Below are positions 17,399-26,072 of a stretch of 52,867 bases of DNA, piece after piece. The notes beneath the pieces are model-generated. The model ran no database searches. It saw nothing but the letters and a program-made list of their open reading frames with translations, and was not told where the DNA came from. The stretch comes from Cyclobacteriaceae bacterium. Its GTDB lineage: Bacteria; Bacteroidota; Bacteroidia; Cytophagales; Cyclobacteriaceae. The stretch lies in contig JAHEGY010000011.1 in the NCBI GenBank assembly GCA_024644875.1, positions 1-52,867 on the forward strand, written 5' to 3'. Every line of letters begins with the position of its first letter. Position 1 is the first letter of the stretch. A program made the translations under genes and the position numbers.

Positions 17399-20300
17399 TT
17401 ACATTTTGGCCTTAGCCAGTTTTTGCTTCTTGTCCAGATCCAGAACAACCGGAGTTGCAATGAATATCGAAGAATAAGTACCAATCAAGATACCGATCAG
17501 CAATGCAAAGGAAAATCCTCTTAATACCTCACCGCCAAAGATCAGCAAGACCAAAACCACAATCATCGTAGTTGCTGATGTGATCAGGGTTCTACTTACC
17601 GTATTACTGATGGCTTCATTAAAGACTTTATAAAGTGGAGTCCCAGGCTTAAGTTGCATATTCTCTCTAACCCGGTCAAATACAACCACAGTATCATTAA
17701 TAGAATAACCTATAATGGTTAACATAGCCGCGATAAATACCTGATCTATTTCAAATGTTTTTCCGAATAAGCGTGCAAAAGCAAATGCGGAGATAACAAA
17801 TAAACTATCGTGGAACAGCGCCACCACTGCACCCAGACCAAACTGCCATTTCCTGAATCTGATTAGAATATAAAGAAAGATCACAATTAAGGAAAAGATC
17901 ACCGATTCCATTGAAGCCGTTTTAATATCATCGGCTATGTTGGCAGTGACTTTTGCAGATCCAGCGATCATAAATGACTCATCATTCATTTTCTCTGCAT
18001 CCGATACCAGGGACATCCCTCCATATCCGGAAATCCCTTTTATCATGGCTTCTTCCACTAATGAATCAGCTTCCACAGATTCATCATCAACCAGGTAACT
18101 GGTAGTTATTTTAACCACGTTACTGGCCCCGTACCACTTCACCTCCGTTCCGGTATTTTCAAATTCAGGCTGTATAGATGTCTTCAGATCTGATGGTGGA
18201 ATTGGTTCATCAAATGCAACAATAAAAGAGCGACCACCCGTGAAATCAACACCAAGGTTTAATCCTCCCTGGATTATGATCAATACTATTCCTACAGATA
18301 TGAATATTGTTGAAAAAACATAGGCTATCCGCCGTTTTGACATAAAGTCTAAATTGAGTTTGGATAAAAGGTCTTTAGACCAGAAAGTATTAAATGAGAT
18401 CTTGCTTTTATCGCCATTTTTAGTCATCCATGTAACGACCACCCTTGTTATAAACACAGCTGAAAAAAATGAAGAAGCTATACCTATCATTAGTGTAGTG
18501 GCAAATCCTTTTATTGGCCCCTGGCCAAGAGCATACATTATGACACCTATTAAAAAGGTGGTTACGTTCGCATCTATAATAGAACTATAAGCCTTACTAT
18601 ACCCTGTTGATATGGCATTCATAAGGGTAGATCCATTTCTCAATTCTTCCCTGATCCGTTCGAATATCAGTACATTGGCATCAATCGACATACCAATTGT
18701 AAGCACAATACCGGCTATACCGGGAAGCGTTAAGGCTGCGTTTAGCTGTGCTAAAATTCCCAGAATGAAAAAGATATTAAATACCAGCGCTATGTTGGCA
18801 ACAAATCCCCCCTTGGCATAGTATGATATCATAAACAAAACAACTATCGCCAATCCGGCGACGATTGAAATAATACCTTGTTTTTGAGCTTCTTTACCGA
18901 GTGTAGGTCCTATAACGGCTTCTTCTACGATTCTTGTAGGTGCCGGCAACTTACCCGCCTTCAGAATATTTGCCAGGTCTTTTGATTCTTCAATTGTAAA
19001 ACTACCGGTAATCTGCGAGTTCCCATTGGGGATCTCAGTGATCACATTGGGAGCAGAATAAACATAACCATCCAGTACAATCGCTATTCTCCTGTTGAGG
19101 TTCTCCCCTGTCAACCTCTTCCATACTTTTGCACCTGTTGCATTCATCTGCATGGAAACACTTGGGCTGCCAGTCTCATCGAAATCAGGCCTCGCATCAG
19201 TGATCACTTCACCTGTTAATGGCGGCATTCCTCCTCTTCTTATTTTGACAAAGAAAAGTTCCAATACTTCCTGGCTTCCTTCGGCTTCTATCGGTTTATT
19301 CTTCCAGTAGTACTTCATATTGTTGGGGATCAATGCCTTGATCTCAGGCCTTGCCAGCAATCTGTTGATTTTAGAAGTATCCTTTACATTATAAAACAGG
19401 TTATAATAGGGCGCTTGTCTTAAGCTGAACAAAGGGGAGGAGAGCGCGCTTTCAAGTGAATCAACACTTGTTGAATCTCCTGCAAGCTGTGTGGCAAGAT
19501 CCTCTGCGGCAGAATCAACACCCGGTTGATCATCGCCCAATAAGGAGCTTAAAGCATCTTCATCACTTATCTGCTCTTCATCATTATCAGGCACGTTCTG
19601 TGAACCCAGGTCCAAAGTTTCGATTTTATTCTCCTCAACCGCTTTACTATTAATGGCAATTAAAGTATTGTTTAGTTCTTGTAAGTCATACACCTCCCAA
19701 AATTCAAGCTTTGCAACTCCGGATAAAAGCTTTCGGACACGTTCCCGGTTATCAACACCCGGAAGTTCAACCTGTATCCGGCCCGTTCCAGGGAGTTTCT
19801 GAATGTTGGGTTGCGAGGTTCCAAAACGATCAACCCTTGTACGGAGGATCTCAAAAGACCTGTCAATAGCATCACTAACCTCGTCAGATATGATCTGAAT
19901 TATATCATCATCCGGAGTATCCAGACTGATCCGACCACGATTGGCTGCATTAGCGAAAATAGTACTCAACCTGCCATTGGGACTAATTTCCCTGAAGGAT
20001 TGATAGAACAGGTCAGTAAATGATTCCTGACTATTACGATGTTTTTCAACAGCTTCTTGTAGGGCCCGGAGAAACTCCGGGTTCTCACTGTTTCCACTCA
20101 GGCCTTTGATAATATCCACAGGGGAAACTTCAAGAGTAACATGCATTCCTCCCTGCAGGTCAAGACCTAAACTTAACTCGGTATCTTTGACTTCCTTATA
20201 GGTGTATTCTATTCCCAGGAGGTTGTATACCGGTTCATTCCATACAGAGTCCAGATAGGCCTGCTTCTTATAAAAATCCAGATTTCCATCTGCATCCGTA

Positions 20301-20416
20301 GCAAATTCCGTGGCGTCCTGCTGAATGCCGCGGGAAACAAACGTAAATGATAAATAATACACGCATAATGCTGTTATAATAACAGTCAGCGTAACGATAA
20401 ATCCTTTATTTTTCAT
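17399..20416 (-). CDS. secDF: Protein translocase subunit SecDF (fused)
   Basis: SecD and SecF use the proton gradient to help pull proteins through the Sec channel. Here both are one 1005-residue chain, as usual in Bacteroidota. The first part has an N-terminal membrane helix, the SecD motif LGLDLQGGMHVTLEV (residues 84-98) and the periplasmic P1 domain with RVDRFGTSQPNIQ. A group of helices with GIAGIVLTIGMSIDANVLIFERIREE follows. The SecF half starts near FMSKRRIAYVFS, with NLGVDFTGGRSFIVAF and the helix motif TIIGYSINDTVVVFDRVREN. An acidic low-complexity insert (271-328) lies in the SecD periplasmic part. A strong terminator follows the gene. Confidence 0.97.
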   Translation of the reverse strand: MKNKGFIVTLTVIITALCVYYLSFTFVSRGIQQDATEFATDADGNLDFYKKQAYLDSVWNEPVYNLLGIEYTYKEVKDTELSLGLDLQGGMHVTLEVSPVDIIKGLSGNSENPEFLRALQEAVEKHRNSQESFTDLFYQSFREISPNGRLSTIFANAANRGRISLDTPDDDIIQIISDEVSDAIDRSFEILRTRVDRFGTSQPNIQKLPGTGRIQVELPGVDNRERVRKLLSGVAKLEFWEVYDLQELNNTLIAINSKAVEENKIETLDLGSQNVPDNDEEQISDEDALSSLLGDDQPGVDSAAEDLATQLAGDSTSVDSLESALSSPLFSLRQAPYYNLFYNVKDTSKINRLLARPEIKALIPNNMKYYWKNKPIEAEGSQEVLELFFVKIRRGGMPPLTGEVITDARPDFDETGSPSVSMQMNATGAKVWKRLTGENLNRRIAIVLDGYVYSAPNVITEIPNGNSQITGSFTIEESKDLANILKAGKLPAPTRIVEEAVIGPTLGKEAQKQGIISIVAGLAIVVLFMISYYAKGGFVANIALVFNIFFILGILAQLNAALTLPGIAGIVLTIGMSIDANVLIFERIREELRNGSTLMNAISTGYSKAYSSIIDANVTTFLIGVIMYALGQGPIKGFATTLMIGIASSFFSAVFITRVVVTWMTKNGDKSKISFNTFWSKDLLSKLNLDFMSKRRIAYVFSTIFISVGIVLIIIQGGLNLGVDFTGGRSFIVAFDEPIPPSDLKTSIQPEFENTGTEVKWYGASNVVKITTSYLVDDESVEADSLVEEAMIKGISGYGGMSLVSDAEKMNDESFMIAGSAKVTANIADDIKTASMESVIFSLIVIFLYILIRFRKWQFGLGAVVALFHDSLFVISAFAFARLFGKTFEIDQVFIAAMLTIIGYSINDTVVVFDRVRENMQLKPGTPLYKVFNEAISNTVSRTLITSATTMIVVLVLLIFGGEVLRGFSFALLIGILIGTYSSIFIATPVVLDLDKKQKLAKAKM

Positions 20417-20485
20417 TGTTGATTAAATTAAAATTCTAATGTGTTAATTATATAGATTGGGTAATTCCTGAGTCATGAATCAGGA

Positions 20486-20848
20486 CTACGGAGCATTCGG
20501 GGATATAATATTCTGAAATAGGATCTTAAAAAACGAAATGCTTCTGTATTCATGCACATGTTCATGCCAGCATTTATCTTCAGTAGAAAAAGGAATATCG
20601 AAAAGAATATTCAGAATCAGGTCTACATCGATCTGAAAAGACGATATAGAAGCCAAGTAATCGGGAAGATAAATGAAGTCATGATTCTTTTCAGGATGCT
20701 CATTCTCATCATTGAGTTCAATCTCAGACAAATCATTTACAATCCTTTCCTGAATTATATAATTCAAGGATGAAATAGTTATAGCTAATAATCCACAAAC
20801 AAGGACCAGCTGTCTTATTATATTTCCTATGTTGGATCGTTTTTTCAC
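20486..20848 (-). CDS. Small membrane-anchored hypothetical protein with a C-terminal His cluster
   Basis: I do not recognise the family. The 120-residue product starts with GTG at 20848 and has a basic N-terminus (MKKRSNIGN), one hydrophobic helix (about 12-30), an acidic stretch (NDLSEIELNDENEHPEKNHD) and a C-terminal part with CWHEHVHEYRS and the end FQNIISPNAP. The His/Cys cluster could bind a metal, but this is inference. It lies 69 bases upstream of secDF on the same strand and has a well-formed promoter of its own. A role in secretion is possible from position only. Confidence 0.6.
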   Translation of the reverse strand: MKKRSNIGNIIRQLVLVCGLLAITISSLNYIIQERIVNDLSEIELNDENEHPEKNHDFIYLPDYLASISSFQIDVDLILNILFDIPFSTEDKCWHEHVHEYRSISFFKILFQNIISPNAP

Positions 20849-20867
20849 TTGATCTTCAAATGGATTG

Positions 20868-20897
20868 CAAAAGTAGGAATAAATCCTTTAATATCAA
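20868..20897 (-). promoter_or_regulatory. Bacteroidota-type promoter for the 120-residue protein gene (and perhaps secDF)
   Basis: The minus strand reads TTG (20895-20897), 19 bases, then TACTTTTG (20868-20875). This is an exact match to the TTG / TAnnTTTG consensus with good spacing. The GTG start is 20 bases further on. Confidence 0.55.
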
Positions 20898-20939
20898 CCA
20901 ATTCTGTCTCTTTAATAGATGAAATCCGGAAGAAGAGGA

Positions 20940-21557
20940 TCATTTTTTATGGATGGATGAAATATGAGATTTGATGATCTTAATTCCTTTAACAAAATTC
21001 TCATTGTTATTAACAATTATATCACTATGCTCTTTGTAAGGTAAGATATACTTATTAAAAGATGGCATAACATGATGTTCATACCTGTATAGGACATCCT
21101 CAAGATCATAGCCTCTTTCCTTTTTGTCTCTGATAATTCTTCGTTTCAGCATAATGTGCTCACGGGCATCGATGAATATTTTTAGATCTATTAACCTGGA
21201 TATTTCCTCCACATAGAAAATAAAAATTCCTTCCAGGATAAATACAGGAGCTGGTTGAAATTCAATTATTTGAGGATCCAGTTCAGGGTTATTGAAGGTA
21301 TATTCCTTAATTCTTATGGTCTTACCTTCAATCAGCTTATGTAGGTCATCTGCAAATTTGGCAATATCGACAGATTCAGGCCTATCGAAATTACATACGC
21401 CGTTTTCATCAAGAGGTTGTTGATTTCTGGGCTTATAATAATTATCCTGCGATATCAGACATACCTCTTTATTAGTAAAACCTTCCATTATTTTTTTGAT
21501 AAAGAGGGTTTTACCGGAACCGCTACCACCAGTTATTCCAATAATATATGGTTTCAT
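20940..21557 (-). CDS. udk: Uridine kinase
   Basis: Udk phosphorylates uridine and cytidine to the monophosphates in pyrimidine salvage. The 205-residue product has the P-loop GGSGSGKT (10-17), the conserved SQDNYYKP segment, the NFDRPESVD motif of uridine kinases, EGIFIFY and the lid segment RIIRDKKERGYDLEDVLYRY. The length matches the family. It is the last gene of a five-gene run and starts 4 bases after rdgB, so it is very likely co-transcribed with rdgB; both act on nucleotides. Confidence 0.94.
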   Translation of the reverse strand: MKPYIIGITGGSGSGKTLFIKKIMEGFTNKEVCLISQDNYYKPRNQQPLDENGVCNFDRPESVDIAKFADDLHKLIEGKTIRIKEYTFNNPELDPQIIEFQPAPVFILEGIFIFYVEEISRLIDLKIFIDAREHIMLKRRIIRDKKERGYDLEDVLYRYEHHVMPSFNKYILPYKEHSDIIVNNNENFVKGIKIIKSHISSIHKK

Positions 21558-21561
21558 GGCA

Positions 21562-22149
21562 TCAGGAGACAGGATTTGCTTTTAAATAATTTACGAGCTT
21601 TCTGAATGCGAGGGCTCTGTGGCTAATCATATTTTTTTGCTCCATGGATAATTCAGCAAAAGATTTTGAATAACCGGATGGTTGAAATACAGGATCATAC
21701 CCAAAACCCTGATTACCTCGCCTGCTTGTCAGGATCTCACCTTCTATAATACCTTCGAATTGATTCACTCCTTCCGGAGTAATAAGAGTAATTACTGTCC
21801 TGAACTGTGCTTCCCTGGTTTTTATATTCAGCAGGTTTTTTAGTAGGAGTTCAATATTGTCATTGCTATCTTTTTGCAATCCGGCATATCTGGCCGACAT
21901 AACCCCGGGATCTCCCTCCAGGGCTTTTACCTCCAAACCAGTGTCATCTGCGAAACATGATGTGTGAAAATTCTCAAATACATATTGGGCCTTCTCAAGC
22001 GAGTTGCCTTCGAGTGTATCTTGATTTTCAGGCAATTCCTTAAAACACCCTATGTCATTAAGAGACTGGATCTTAAATTCATCTCCCAGGATCTGGCCTA
22101 TCTCCGCAATCTTATTAAGATTATTTGTGGCAAAGCAAAGATAAACCAT
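21562..22149 (-). CDS. rdgB: XTP/dITP pyrophosphatase (RdgB/HAM1 family)
   Basis: RdgB removes deaminated purine nucleotides (dITP, XTP, ITP) from the pool by cleaving them to the monophosphate and pyrophosphate. The 195-residue product begins with the nucleotide-binding signature FATNNLNK (6-13). It continues with CFADDTGLEVKAL (metal-binding acids), PGVMSARYAG, the GNQGFGYDPVF loop and SFAELSMEQKNMISHRALA near the end. All are family hallmarks. It lies 9 bases after the FKBP gene upstream and 4 bases before udk. Confidence 0.95.
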   Translation of the reverse strand: MVYLCFATNNLNKIAEIGQILGDEFKIQSLNDIGCFKELPENQDTLEGNSLEKAQYVFENFHTSCFADDTGLEVKALEGDPGVMSARYAGLQKDSNDNIELLLKNLLNIKTREAQFRTVITLITPEGVNQFEGIIEGEILTSRRGNQGFGYDPVFQPSGYSKSFAELSMEQKNMISHRALAFRKLVNYLKANPVS

Positions 22150-22158
22150 GGAGATTCT

Positions 22159-22638
22159 CTATTGAACACTAAGTAAATCCACATCAAATATCAGGTTTTC
22201 ACTGGGCCCTATATCTCCCGATCCCGCTGCACCATATGCAAGAACAGAAGGTATATATAAAGTTATCTTACCCGTTTCGGAAATATATTTCAGACCTTCA
22301 TCCCAACCTCTAATTACCTGACCTACACCATGTGTATATTGAAAGGGTTCTCCACGGTCATATGAAGAGTCAAATTGTGTACCATCTAAAAAAGTGCCAA
22401 CATAATGCACCTTAACGATATTTCCGTTTTGCGGAGTGGAACCCAAGCCTGGATCATGTATCACATATCTCAAACCTGAATTGGACCTTTCAGCTACAAT
22501 ATTATTTTCCTCCAGATATTTGTCAATAATAGCTATATCCGCTTCAAGCTGAGCATAGGGGCTATAGAAAGTCTGCTTTTCACATGAAAACAAACCTATA
22601 ACCACAATTGCTAACAATAATTCTTTAAATCTTTTCAT
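22159..22638 (-). CDS. FKBP-type peptidyl-prolyl isomerase lipoprotein (single domain)
   Basis: The 159-residue product has a lipoprotein signal ending in GLFSC (residues 15-19), so it should be anchored to a membrane facing the periplasm. Residues about 60-159 are one FKBP domain with GLRYVIHDPGLGSTPQNG, VKVHYVGTFLDGTQFDSSYDR, a GWDEGL motif and the C-terminal FDVDLLSVQ. It would catalyse proline isomerisation in exported proteins. Its ATG follows the TAG of the 304-residue FKBP gene by one base, so the two are translationally coupled and look like a duplication. GldI of gliding flavobacteria is a related lipoprotein, but no other gliding genes are visible here. Confidence 0.9.
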   Translation of the reverse strand: MKRFKELLLAIVVIGLFSCEKQTFYSPYAQLEADIAIIDKYLEENNIVAERSNSGLRYVIHDPGLGSTPQNGNIVKVHYVGTFLDGTQFDSSYDRGEPFQYTHGVGQVIRGWDEGLKYISETGKITLYIPSVLAYGAAGSGDIGPSENLIFDVDLLSVQ

Positions 22639-22639
22639 C

Positions 22640-23554
22640 CTAATTTCCCTTTTTCTTTATATCCAACAATTCAAAATCAAATACAACCACTGTATTGGGT
22701 TCAACCATATCACCCAATCCCTTTTCACCATAAGCCAATCCCGAAGGAATGTAAAATGTTATCTTCGAACCGAGAGGCATCTCAGCGACACTTTGTTCCC
22801 AACCAGGAATCACACTTCTTGACCCTAATGTAAATTCATGTGGGTCATTCCTGTCATAAGAAGAATCAAACTGCGTACCATCCAGCAAATATCCGATAAA
22901 ATGAATTAAAACCTGGTCTCCCTGCTCAGGTTTCTTCCCGGATCCCTTATCCCGGACGATATACCTGATCCCGGATTCCAGTTCCATACCGATTAATCCC
23001 TGTTCCTCCAGATAAATATCGATTAATGAAATATCCTCTAGTAATTGCTGCTCTTTTTTTTTCTGTATCTGCTCCCGCCTGGTTTTAAATAAATTTGCCT
23101 GCCATATCCTGAACTCTGTCGGGTCCAGCATCCTCGCGATCCCAATCTCAACGGTAATATAACTGAAGGGATTCAAACCATACGGAATATTGGTGTTAAA
23201 TGCTATCTCATAAAGATTGGAACAATTGACCTTGAAAATAGCACTGTCGCCTACATTTAATTTTTTCAGTCCATGATAGATCTGGCCCCTACTTTCCCAT
23301 AAGGTGTCAATATACTGAAGGATTACAGGGGTTTTCTTTTCGGTCCATGAAAATAACAATGAATCATCTTCATAGTAATAATCCATATACATCAAAATAT
23401 ATTGATTGTTTTCAAAGACCGGTCCGTCGCCATTTCTAACAATTTTATATTGATAACCTGTTTCTCCTTGCTTAAACCCATCTGAGGTACAGGAATATAT
23501 AGATACAACCAGAAATGAGAGCATAATAGTAATATGATTACTAATTATTCGCAT
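22640..23554 (-). CDS. FKBP-type peptidyl-prolyl isomerase lipoprotein (two-domain)
   Basis: The 304-residue product has a lipoprotein-like signal ending in SIYSC. Residues about 30-150 look like a degenerate FKBP-like domain (YQYKIVRNGDG, HGLKKLNVGDSAIFKV). A lysine-rich helix (RREQIQKKKEQQ) links this to a canonical C-terminal FKBP domain with GIRYIVRDKGSGKKPEQGD, FDSSYDRNDP, IPGWEQSVAEMPLG and FDFELLDI. It is close in sequence to the next gene, which suggests tandem duplication. Its start overlaps the end of the DHH phosphoesterase gene by 14 bases. A periplasmic folding role is likely. Confidence 0.88.
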   Translation of the reverse strand: MRIISNHITIMLSFLVVSIYSCTSDGFKQGETGYQYKIVRNGDGPVFENNQYILMYMDYYYEDDSLLFSWTEKKTPVILQYIDTLWESRGQIYHGLKKLNVGDSAIFKVNCSNLYEIAFNTNIPYGLNPFSYITVEIGIARMLDPTEFRIWQANLFKTRREQIQKKKEQQLLEDISLIDIYLEEQGLIGMELESGIRYIVRDKGSGKKPEQGDQVLIHFIGYLLDGTQFDSSYDRNDPHEFTLGSRSVIPGWEQSVAEMPLGSKITFYIPSGLAYGEKGLGDMVEPNTVVVFDFELLDIKKKGN

Positions 23555-24569
23555 CTGCGATTTGATTTAACTCCTCCTTATACGTTTTGATAATTTCTTC
23601 AAATCTGGATACAGTTTCTTCAAAAGTAGCATCACTACTTCCACCAGCTGCATTTTTATGACCACCGCCATTGAAATGCTTTCTGGCAAATTCATTAACT
23701 GAAAAATCTCCTTTAGAGCGCATGGAGAGTTTGATCTCGCCACCTCTTTCAGAAATAAGAACGCCAAGCACAACACCATCCAGGCTTAAGGCATAATTAA
23801 CCAGTCCTTCTGTATCCCCGGTTTTGGAATTAAATTTTTCGAGATCGTTGGCATTGATTGCTATGTAAGCGGTATGGTATTCAGGCAGGTACTTAAGCCT
23901 CTGACTAAGTGCGTAACCAATGAACTTAAGCCGATCATACGAATTGGTATCATATATCAAGCTGGCAACTCTGGGTGTATCTGCCCCGAGTTCCATCAGG
24001 TTTGCTGTGACATAATGAACATTCTGGTGGGTATTATTATGTTTAAATTGTCCTGTGTCAGTCATGATCCCGGCATATAAACACTCTGATATTGGTTTAT
24101 CGATCAATTCTCTATCCCCCATCTTGACGATAAACTCATAAATTAATTCAGCTGTTGCTGAGGCATCTGTGCTTATTAAGGAAAAATCTGCAAAACATTT
24201 TGGATCCAGATGATGATCAATTAAAAACTTTTTCGCTGCACTCTTTTCAACCAATAGTCCCAATTCATCAATTCTTGCCAGGTTGTTGAAATCAAGACAA
24301 AATACGATATCGGCATTTTCAATCTGCCGGCTACATTCATTATTATGATCGGAATTGTAGATCCGCACGGTTTCATTACCCTCCATCCAGTTTAAAAACT
24401 TTGGGTAATCAGTCGGGCTAATCACCTGGACATGATGTCCCTTTTTTATCAGATAGCCTCTTAATCCCAGAGAAGAGCCCAAGGCATCAGCATCCGGTGT
24501 TTTATGCGGAATGATTACTATCTTTTTTGGTGTGCTAAGTTCAGCCTTTACTTCCTTGAAATTCAACAT
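23541..24569 (-). CDS. nrnA: DHH-family phosphoesterase, NrnA-like
   Basis: NrnA-type enzymes degrade nanoRNA (2-5 nt) and often also dephosphorylate 3'-phosphoadenosine 5'-phosphate. The 342-residue product shows IPHKTPDADALGSSLGL (motif I with DADALGS), DFNNLARI (motif II), LIDHHLDP (the DHH motif), TDTGQF and the DHHA1 substrate-binding motif GGGHKNAAGG near the C-terminus. The order and length fit NrnA rather than RecJ. It is the first gene of the nrnA-FKBP-FKBP-rdgB-udk run and is divergent from ndk. Confidence 0.9.
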   Translation of the reverse strand: MLNFKEVKAELSTPKKIVIIPHKTPDADALGSSLGLRGYLIKKGHHVQVISPTDYPKFLNWMEGNETVRIYNSDHNNECSRQIENADIVFCLDFNNLARIDELGLLVEKSAAKKFLIDHHLDPKCFADFSLISTDASATAELIYEFIVKMGDRELIDKPISECLYAGIMTDTGQFKHNNTHQNVHYVTANLMELGADTPRVASLIYDTNSYDRLKFIGYALSQRLKYLPEYHTAYIAINANDLEKFNSKTGDTEGLVNYALSLDGVVLGVLISERGGEIKLSMRSKGDFSVNEFARKHFNGGGHKNAAGGSSDATFEETVSRFEEIIKTYKEELNQIADANN

Positions 24570-24682
24570 TTTTATCCTTTCTCACTCTGGATTTAAAATA
24601 ATTGCAAAAGTGCTAATTAATTAGTTAAAATCAAAAGTGACATGCACTCCTCTGTTATTACAGAATTTGTTAAAAAGTAACC

Positions 24683-24690
24683 TATATTTG
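24683..24690 (+). promoter_or_regulatory. Candidate -7 box upstream of ndk
   Basis: TATATTTG matches the -7 consensus TAnnTTTG exactly, 36 bases before the ndk ATG. A TTTG lies at 24666-24669, but the gap of 13 bases is shorter than usual for a -33 element. Confidence 0.4.
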
Positions 24691-24726
24691 TCAATTAATA
24701 AATTTCTACTAATAATATTATTAATT

Positions 24727-25152
24727 ATGTCCGGAAATATAACATTTACAATGATAAAACCAGAGGCAGTCAGTGATGGGTACAGCGGTGCAATAACAGA
24801 AAAGATTGAAACTGCTGGCTTTGAAATTATTGCCATGAAAATGACACGCTTGAGTAATAATAGGGCCGGTGAATTTTATATGGTCCATAAGGACAGGCCA
24901 TTTTATTCCAGTTTATGCGATTACATGTCATCAGGAAAAATAATTGCTATGGTCCTTAAAAAGGACAATGCTGTTGAAGATTATAGAACTTTAATAGGAG
25001 CCACAGATCCTGAAAAGGCTGAGGAAGGTACGATAAGAAAACTATATGCCAAATCCTTGCAATCAAATGCCGTTCACGGATCTGACTCAGATGAAAATGC
25101 AAAAATAGAAGCTGGATTCTTCTTTTCCGACCTTGAATTATTCATTGATTAA
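24727..25152 (+). CDS. ndk: Nucleoside diphosphate kinase
   Basis: Ndk transfers the terminal phosphate from ATP to nucleoside diphosphates through a phosphohistidine. I place the start at the ATG at 24727 (141 residues, [15 protein letters not shown]), since the frame upstream adds only an unlikely leader. The motifs TMIKPEAV, the catalytic histidine in NAVHGSDS (H117) and the C-terminal FFFSDLELF fit the family and its usual length. The gene is divergent from nrnA and ends one base before the scpA stop, which faces it. Confidence 0.96.
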   Translation: MSGNITFTMIKPEAVSDGYSGAITEKIETAGFEIIAMKMTRLSNNRAGEFYMVHKDRPFYSSLCDYMSSGKIIAMVLKKDNAVEDYRTLIGATDPEKAEEGTIRKLYAKSLQSNAVHGSDSDENAKIEAGFFFSDLELFID

Positions 25153-25153
25153 T

Positions 25154-25903
25154 TCAGGGACTTACTTTTTCTCCTTGTGATTTTAACCAGAAATTATTAT
25201 ACCCTTCTCCAAGAGAGATCCGGGCGAGGCCGGATTGAAGTAGTTCCAGGATAGCAAGGAAGTTATATATTACAGCAATTTTCTGCGGATTTAAGGATAT
25301 GATTTCCAAAAAACTTAGTTTTTCTTTAATTTGAAGTTCATTCAGAATATATTCTTTTTGATTTTCAATAGTGTAAGGAAACTGGACTATTGTATGTGCA
25401 GGTTGATCGGATTCTGCTATGTAAGTATCCATGGCTTTCTCAAATGCCTTCAGCAATTTGTATAGGTCAAGATCCTGAAGTTCAGCCTCCACATTTGATA
25501 CCTCTGCCAGTTTTTTAATTTCCCGGATAACATTTCCTCTTTTTTCCTTTCCAATATTTTCTTCCTCCATAGTCATTAGTTCACTGACCACGGATTTGTA
25601 CTTCTTATATTCAAGAAGGTGTTTTATGAGTTCTTCTCTGGGATCAATTTCATTACCTTCATCATCTATTACAGGTCTTGGGAGCAACATTTTTGCCTTG
25701 ATACGCATTAGAGTAGCAGCCACAACTATGAACTCGCTGGCTATCTCAATGTTCATCTCTTCAAGTTGGTGAATATAATGCAGGAAATCATCTGTGATCT
25801 TTGAAATGGGTATATCATAGATATCAAGTTCATCACGTTCAATAAAGAACAGGAGGAGATCAAATGGTCCTTCAAAAAGAGGTAATCTGACTTCGAAACT
25901 CAC
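25154..25903 (-). CDS. scpA: Segregation and condensation protein A
   Basis: ScpA is the kleisin that links SMC heads in chromosome condensation. The 249-residue product starts with GTG at 25903 and has the typical N-terminus VRLPLFEGPFDLLLFFIERDELDIYDIPISKI. The helical middle with LMRIKAKMLLPRP follows, then the C-terminal winged-helix part (LEIISLNPQKIAVIYNFLAILELLQSG). No scpB is in the window. The gene is convergent with ndk, with one base between the stops, so any terminator would lie inside coding DNA. It is divergent from dxs. Confidence 0.93.
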   Translation of the reverse strand: MSFEVRLPLFEGPFDLLLFFIERDELDIYDIPISKITDDFLHYIHQLEEMNIEIASEFIVVAATLMRIKAKMLLPRPVIDDEGNEIDPREELIKHLLEYKKYKSVVSELMTMEEENIGKEKRGNVIREIKKLAEVSNVEAELQDLDLYKLLKAFEKAMDTYIAESDQPAHTIVQFPYTIENQKEYILNELQIKEKLSFLEIISLNPQKIAVIYNFLAILELLQSGLARISLGEGYNNFWLKSQGEKVSP

Positions 25904-25938
25904 AGGATTTGCATTTTGATTTTGCTGTTTTTAAAAAT

Positions 25939-25971
25939 CAAATATATTACTTATAGAAGCAATTCTATCAA
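25939..25971 (-). promoter_or_regulatory. Candidate promoter for scpA
   Basis: The minus strand reads TTG (25969-25971), 22 bases, then TATATTTG (25939-25946). The -7 box is an exact TAnnTTTG match; the spacing is at the upper end of the usual range. The GTG start is about 36 bases further on. Confidence 0.4.
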
Positions 25972-26005
25972 GTGAGATAAAAAAAAATTGTATTTTTATC
26001 ATCAC
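25972..26005. repeat. Inverted repeat between divergent scpA and dxs
   Basis: GTGAGATAAAAA (25972-25983) pairs with TTTTTATCATCAC (25993-26005) apart from one extra base, with 9 bases between. It sits in the shared promoter region of two divergent genes and next to the candidate scpA promoter. It may be an operator; the AT content makes chance pairing possible. Confidence 0.4.
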
Positions 26006-26072
26006 AAAAAATCCATATATTTAAAACAATAGTGGACAAATCAAGTTTAGATGCTTTAGATAATCAATTTTT

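Noticed and set aside
24637-24726. Longer N-terminus for ndk starting at 24637.
   Set aside because: It adds a 30-residue leader not seen in the family and would place the start before the -7 box at 24683; the ATG at 24727 gives the normal protein.
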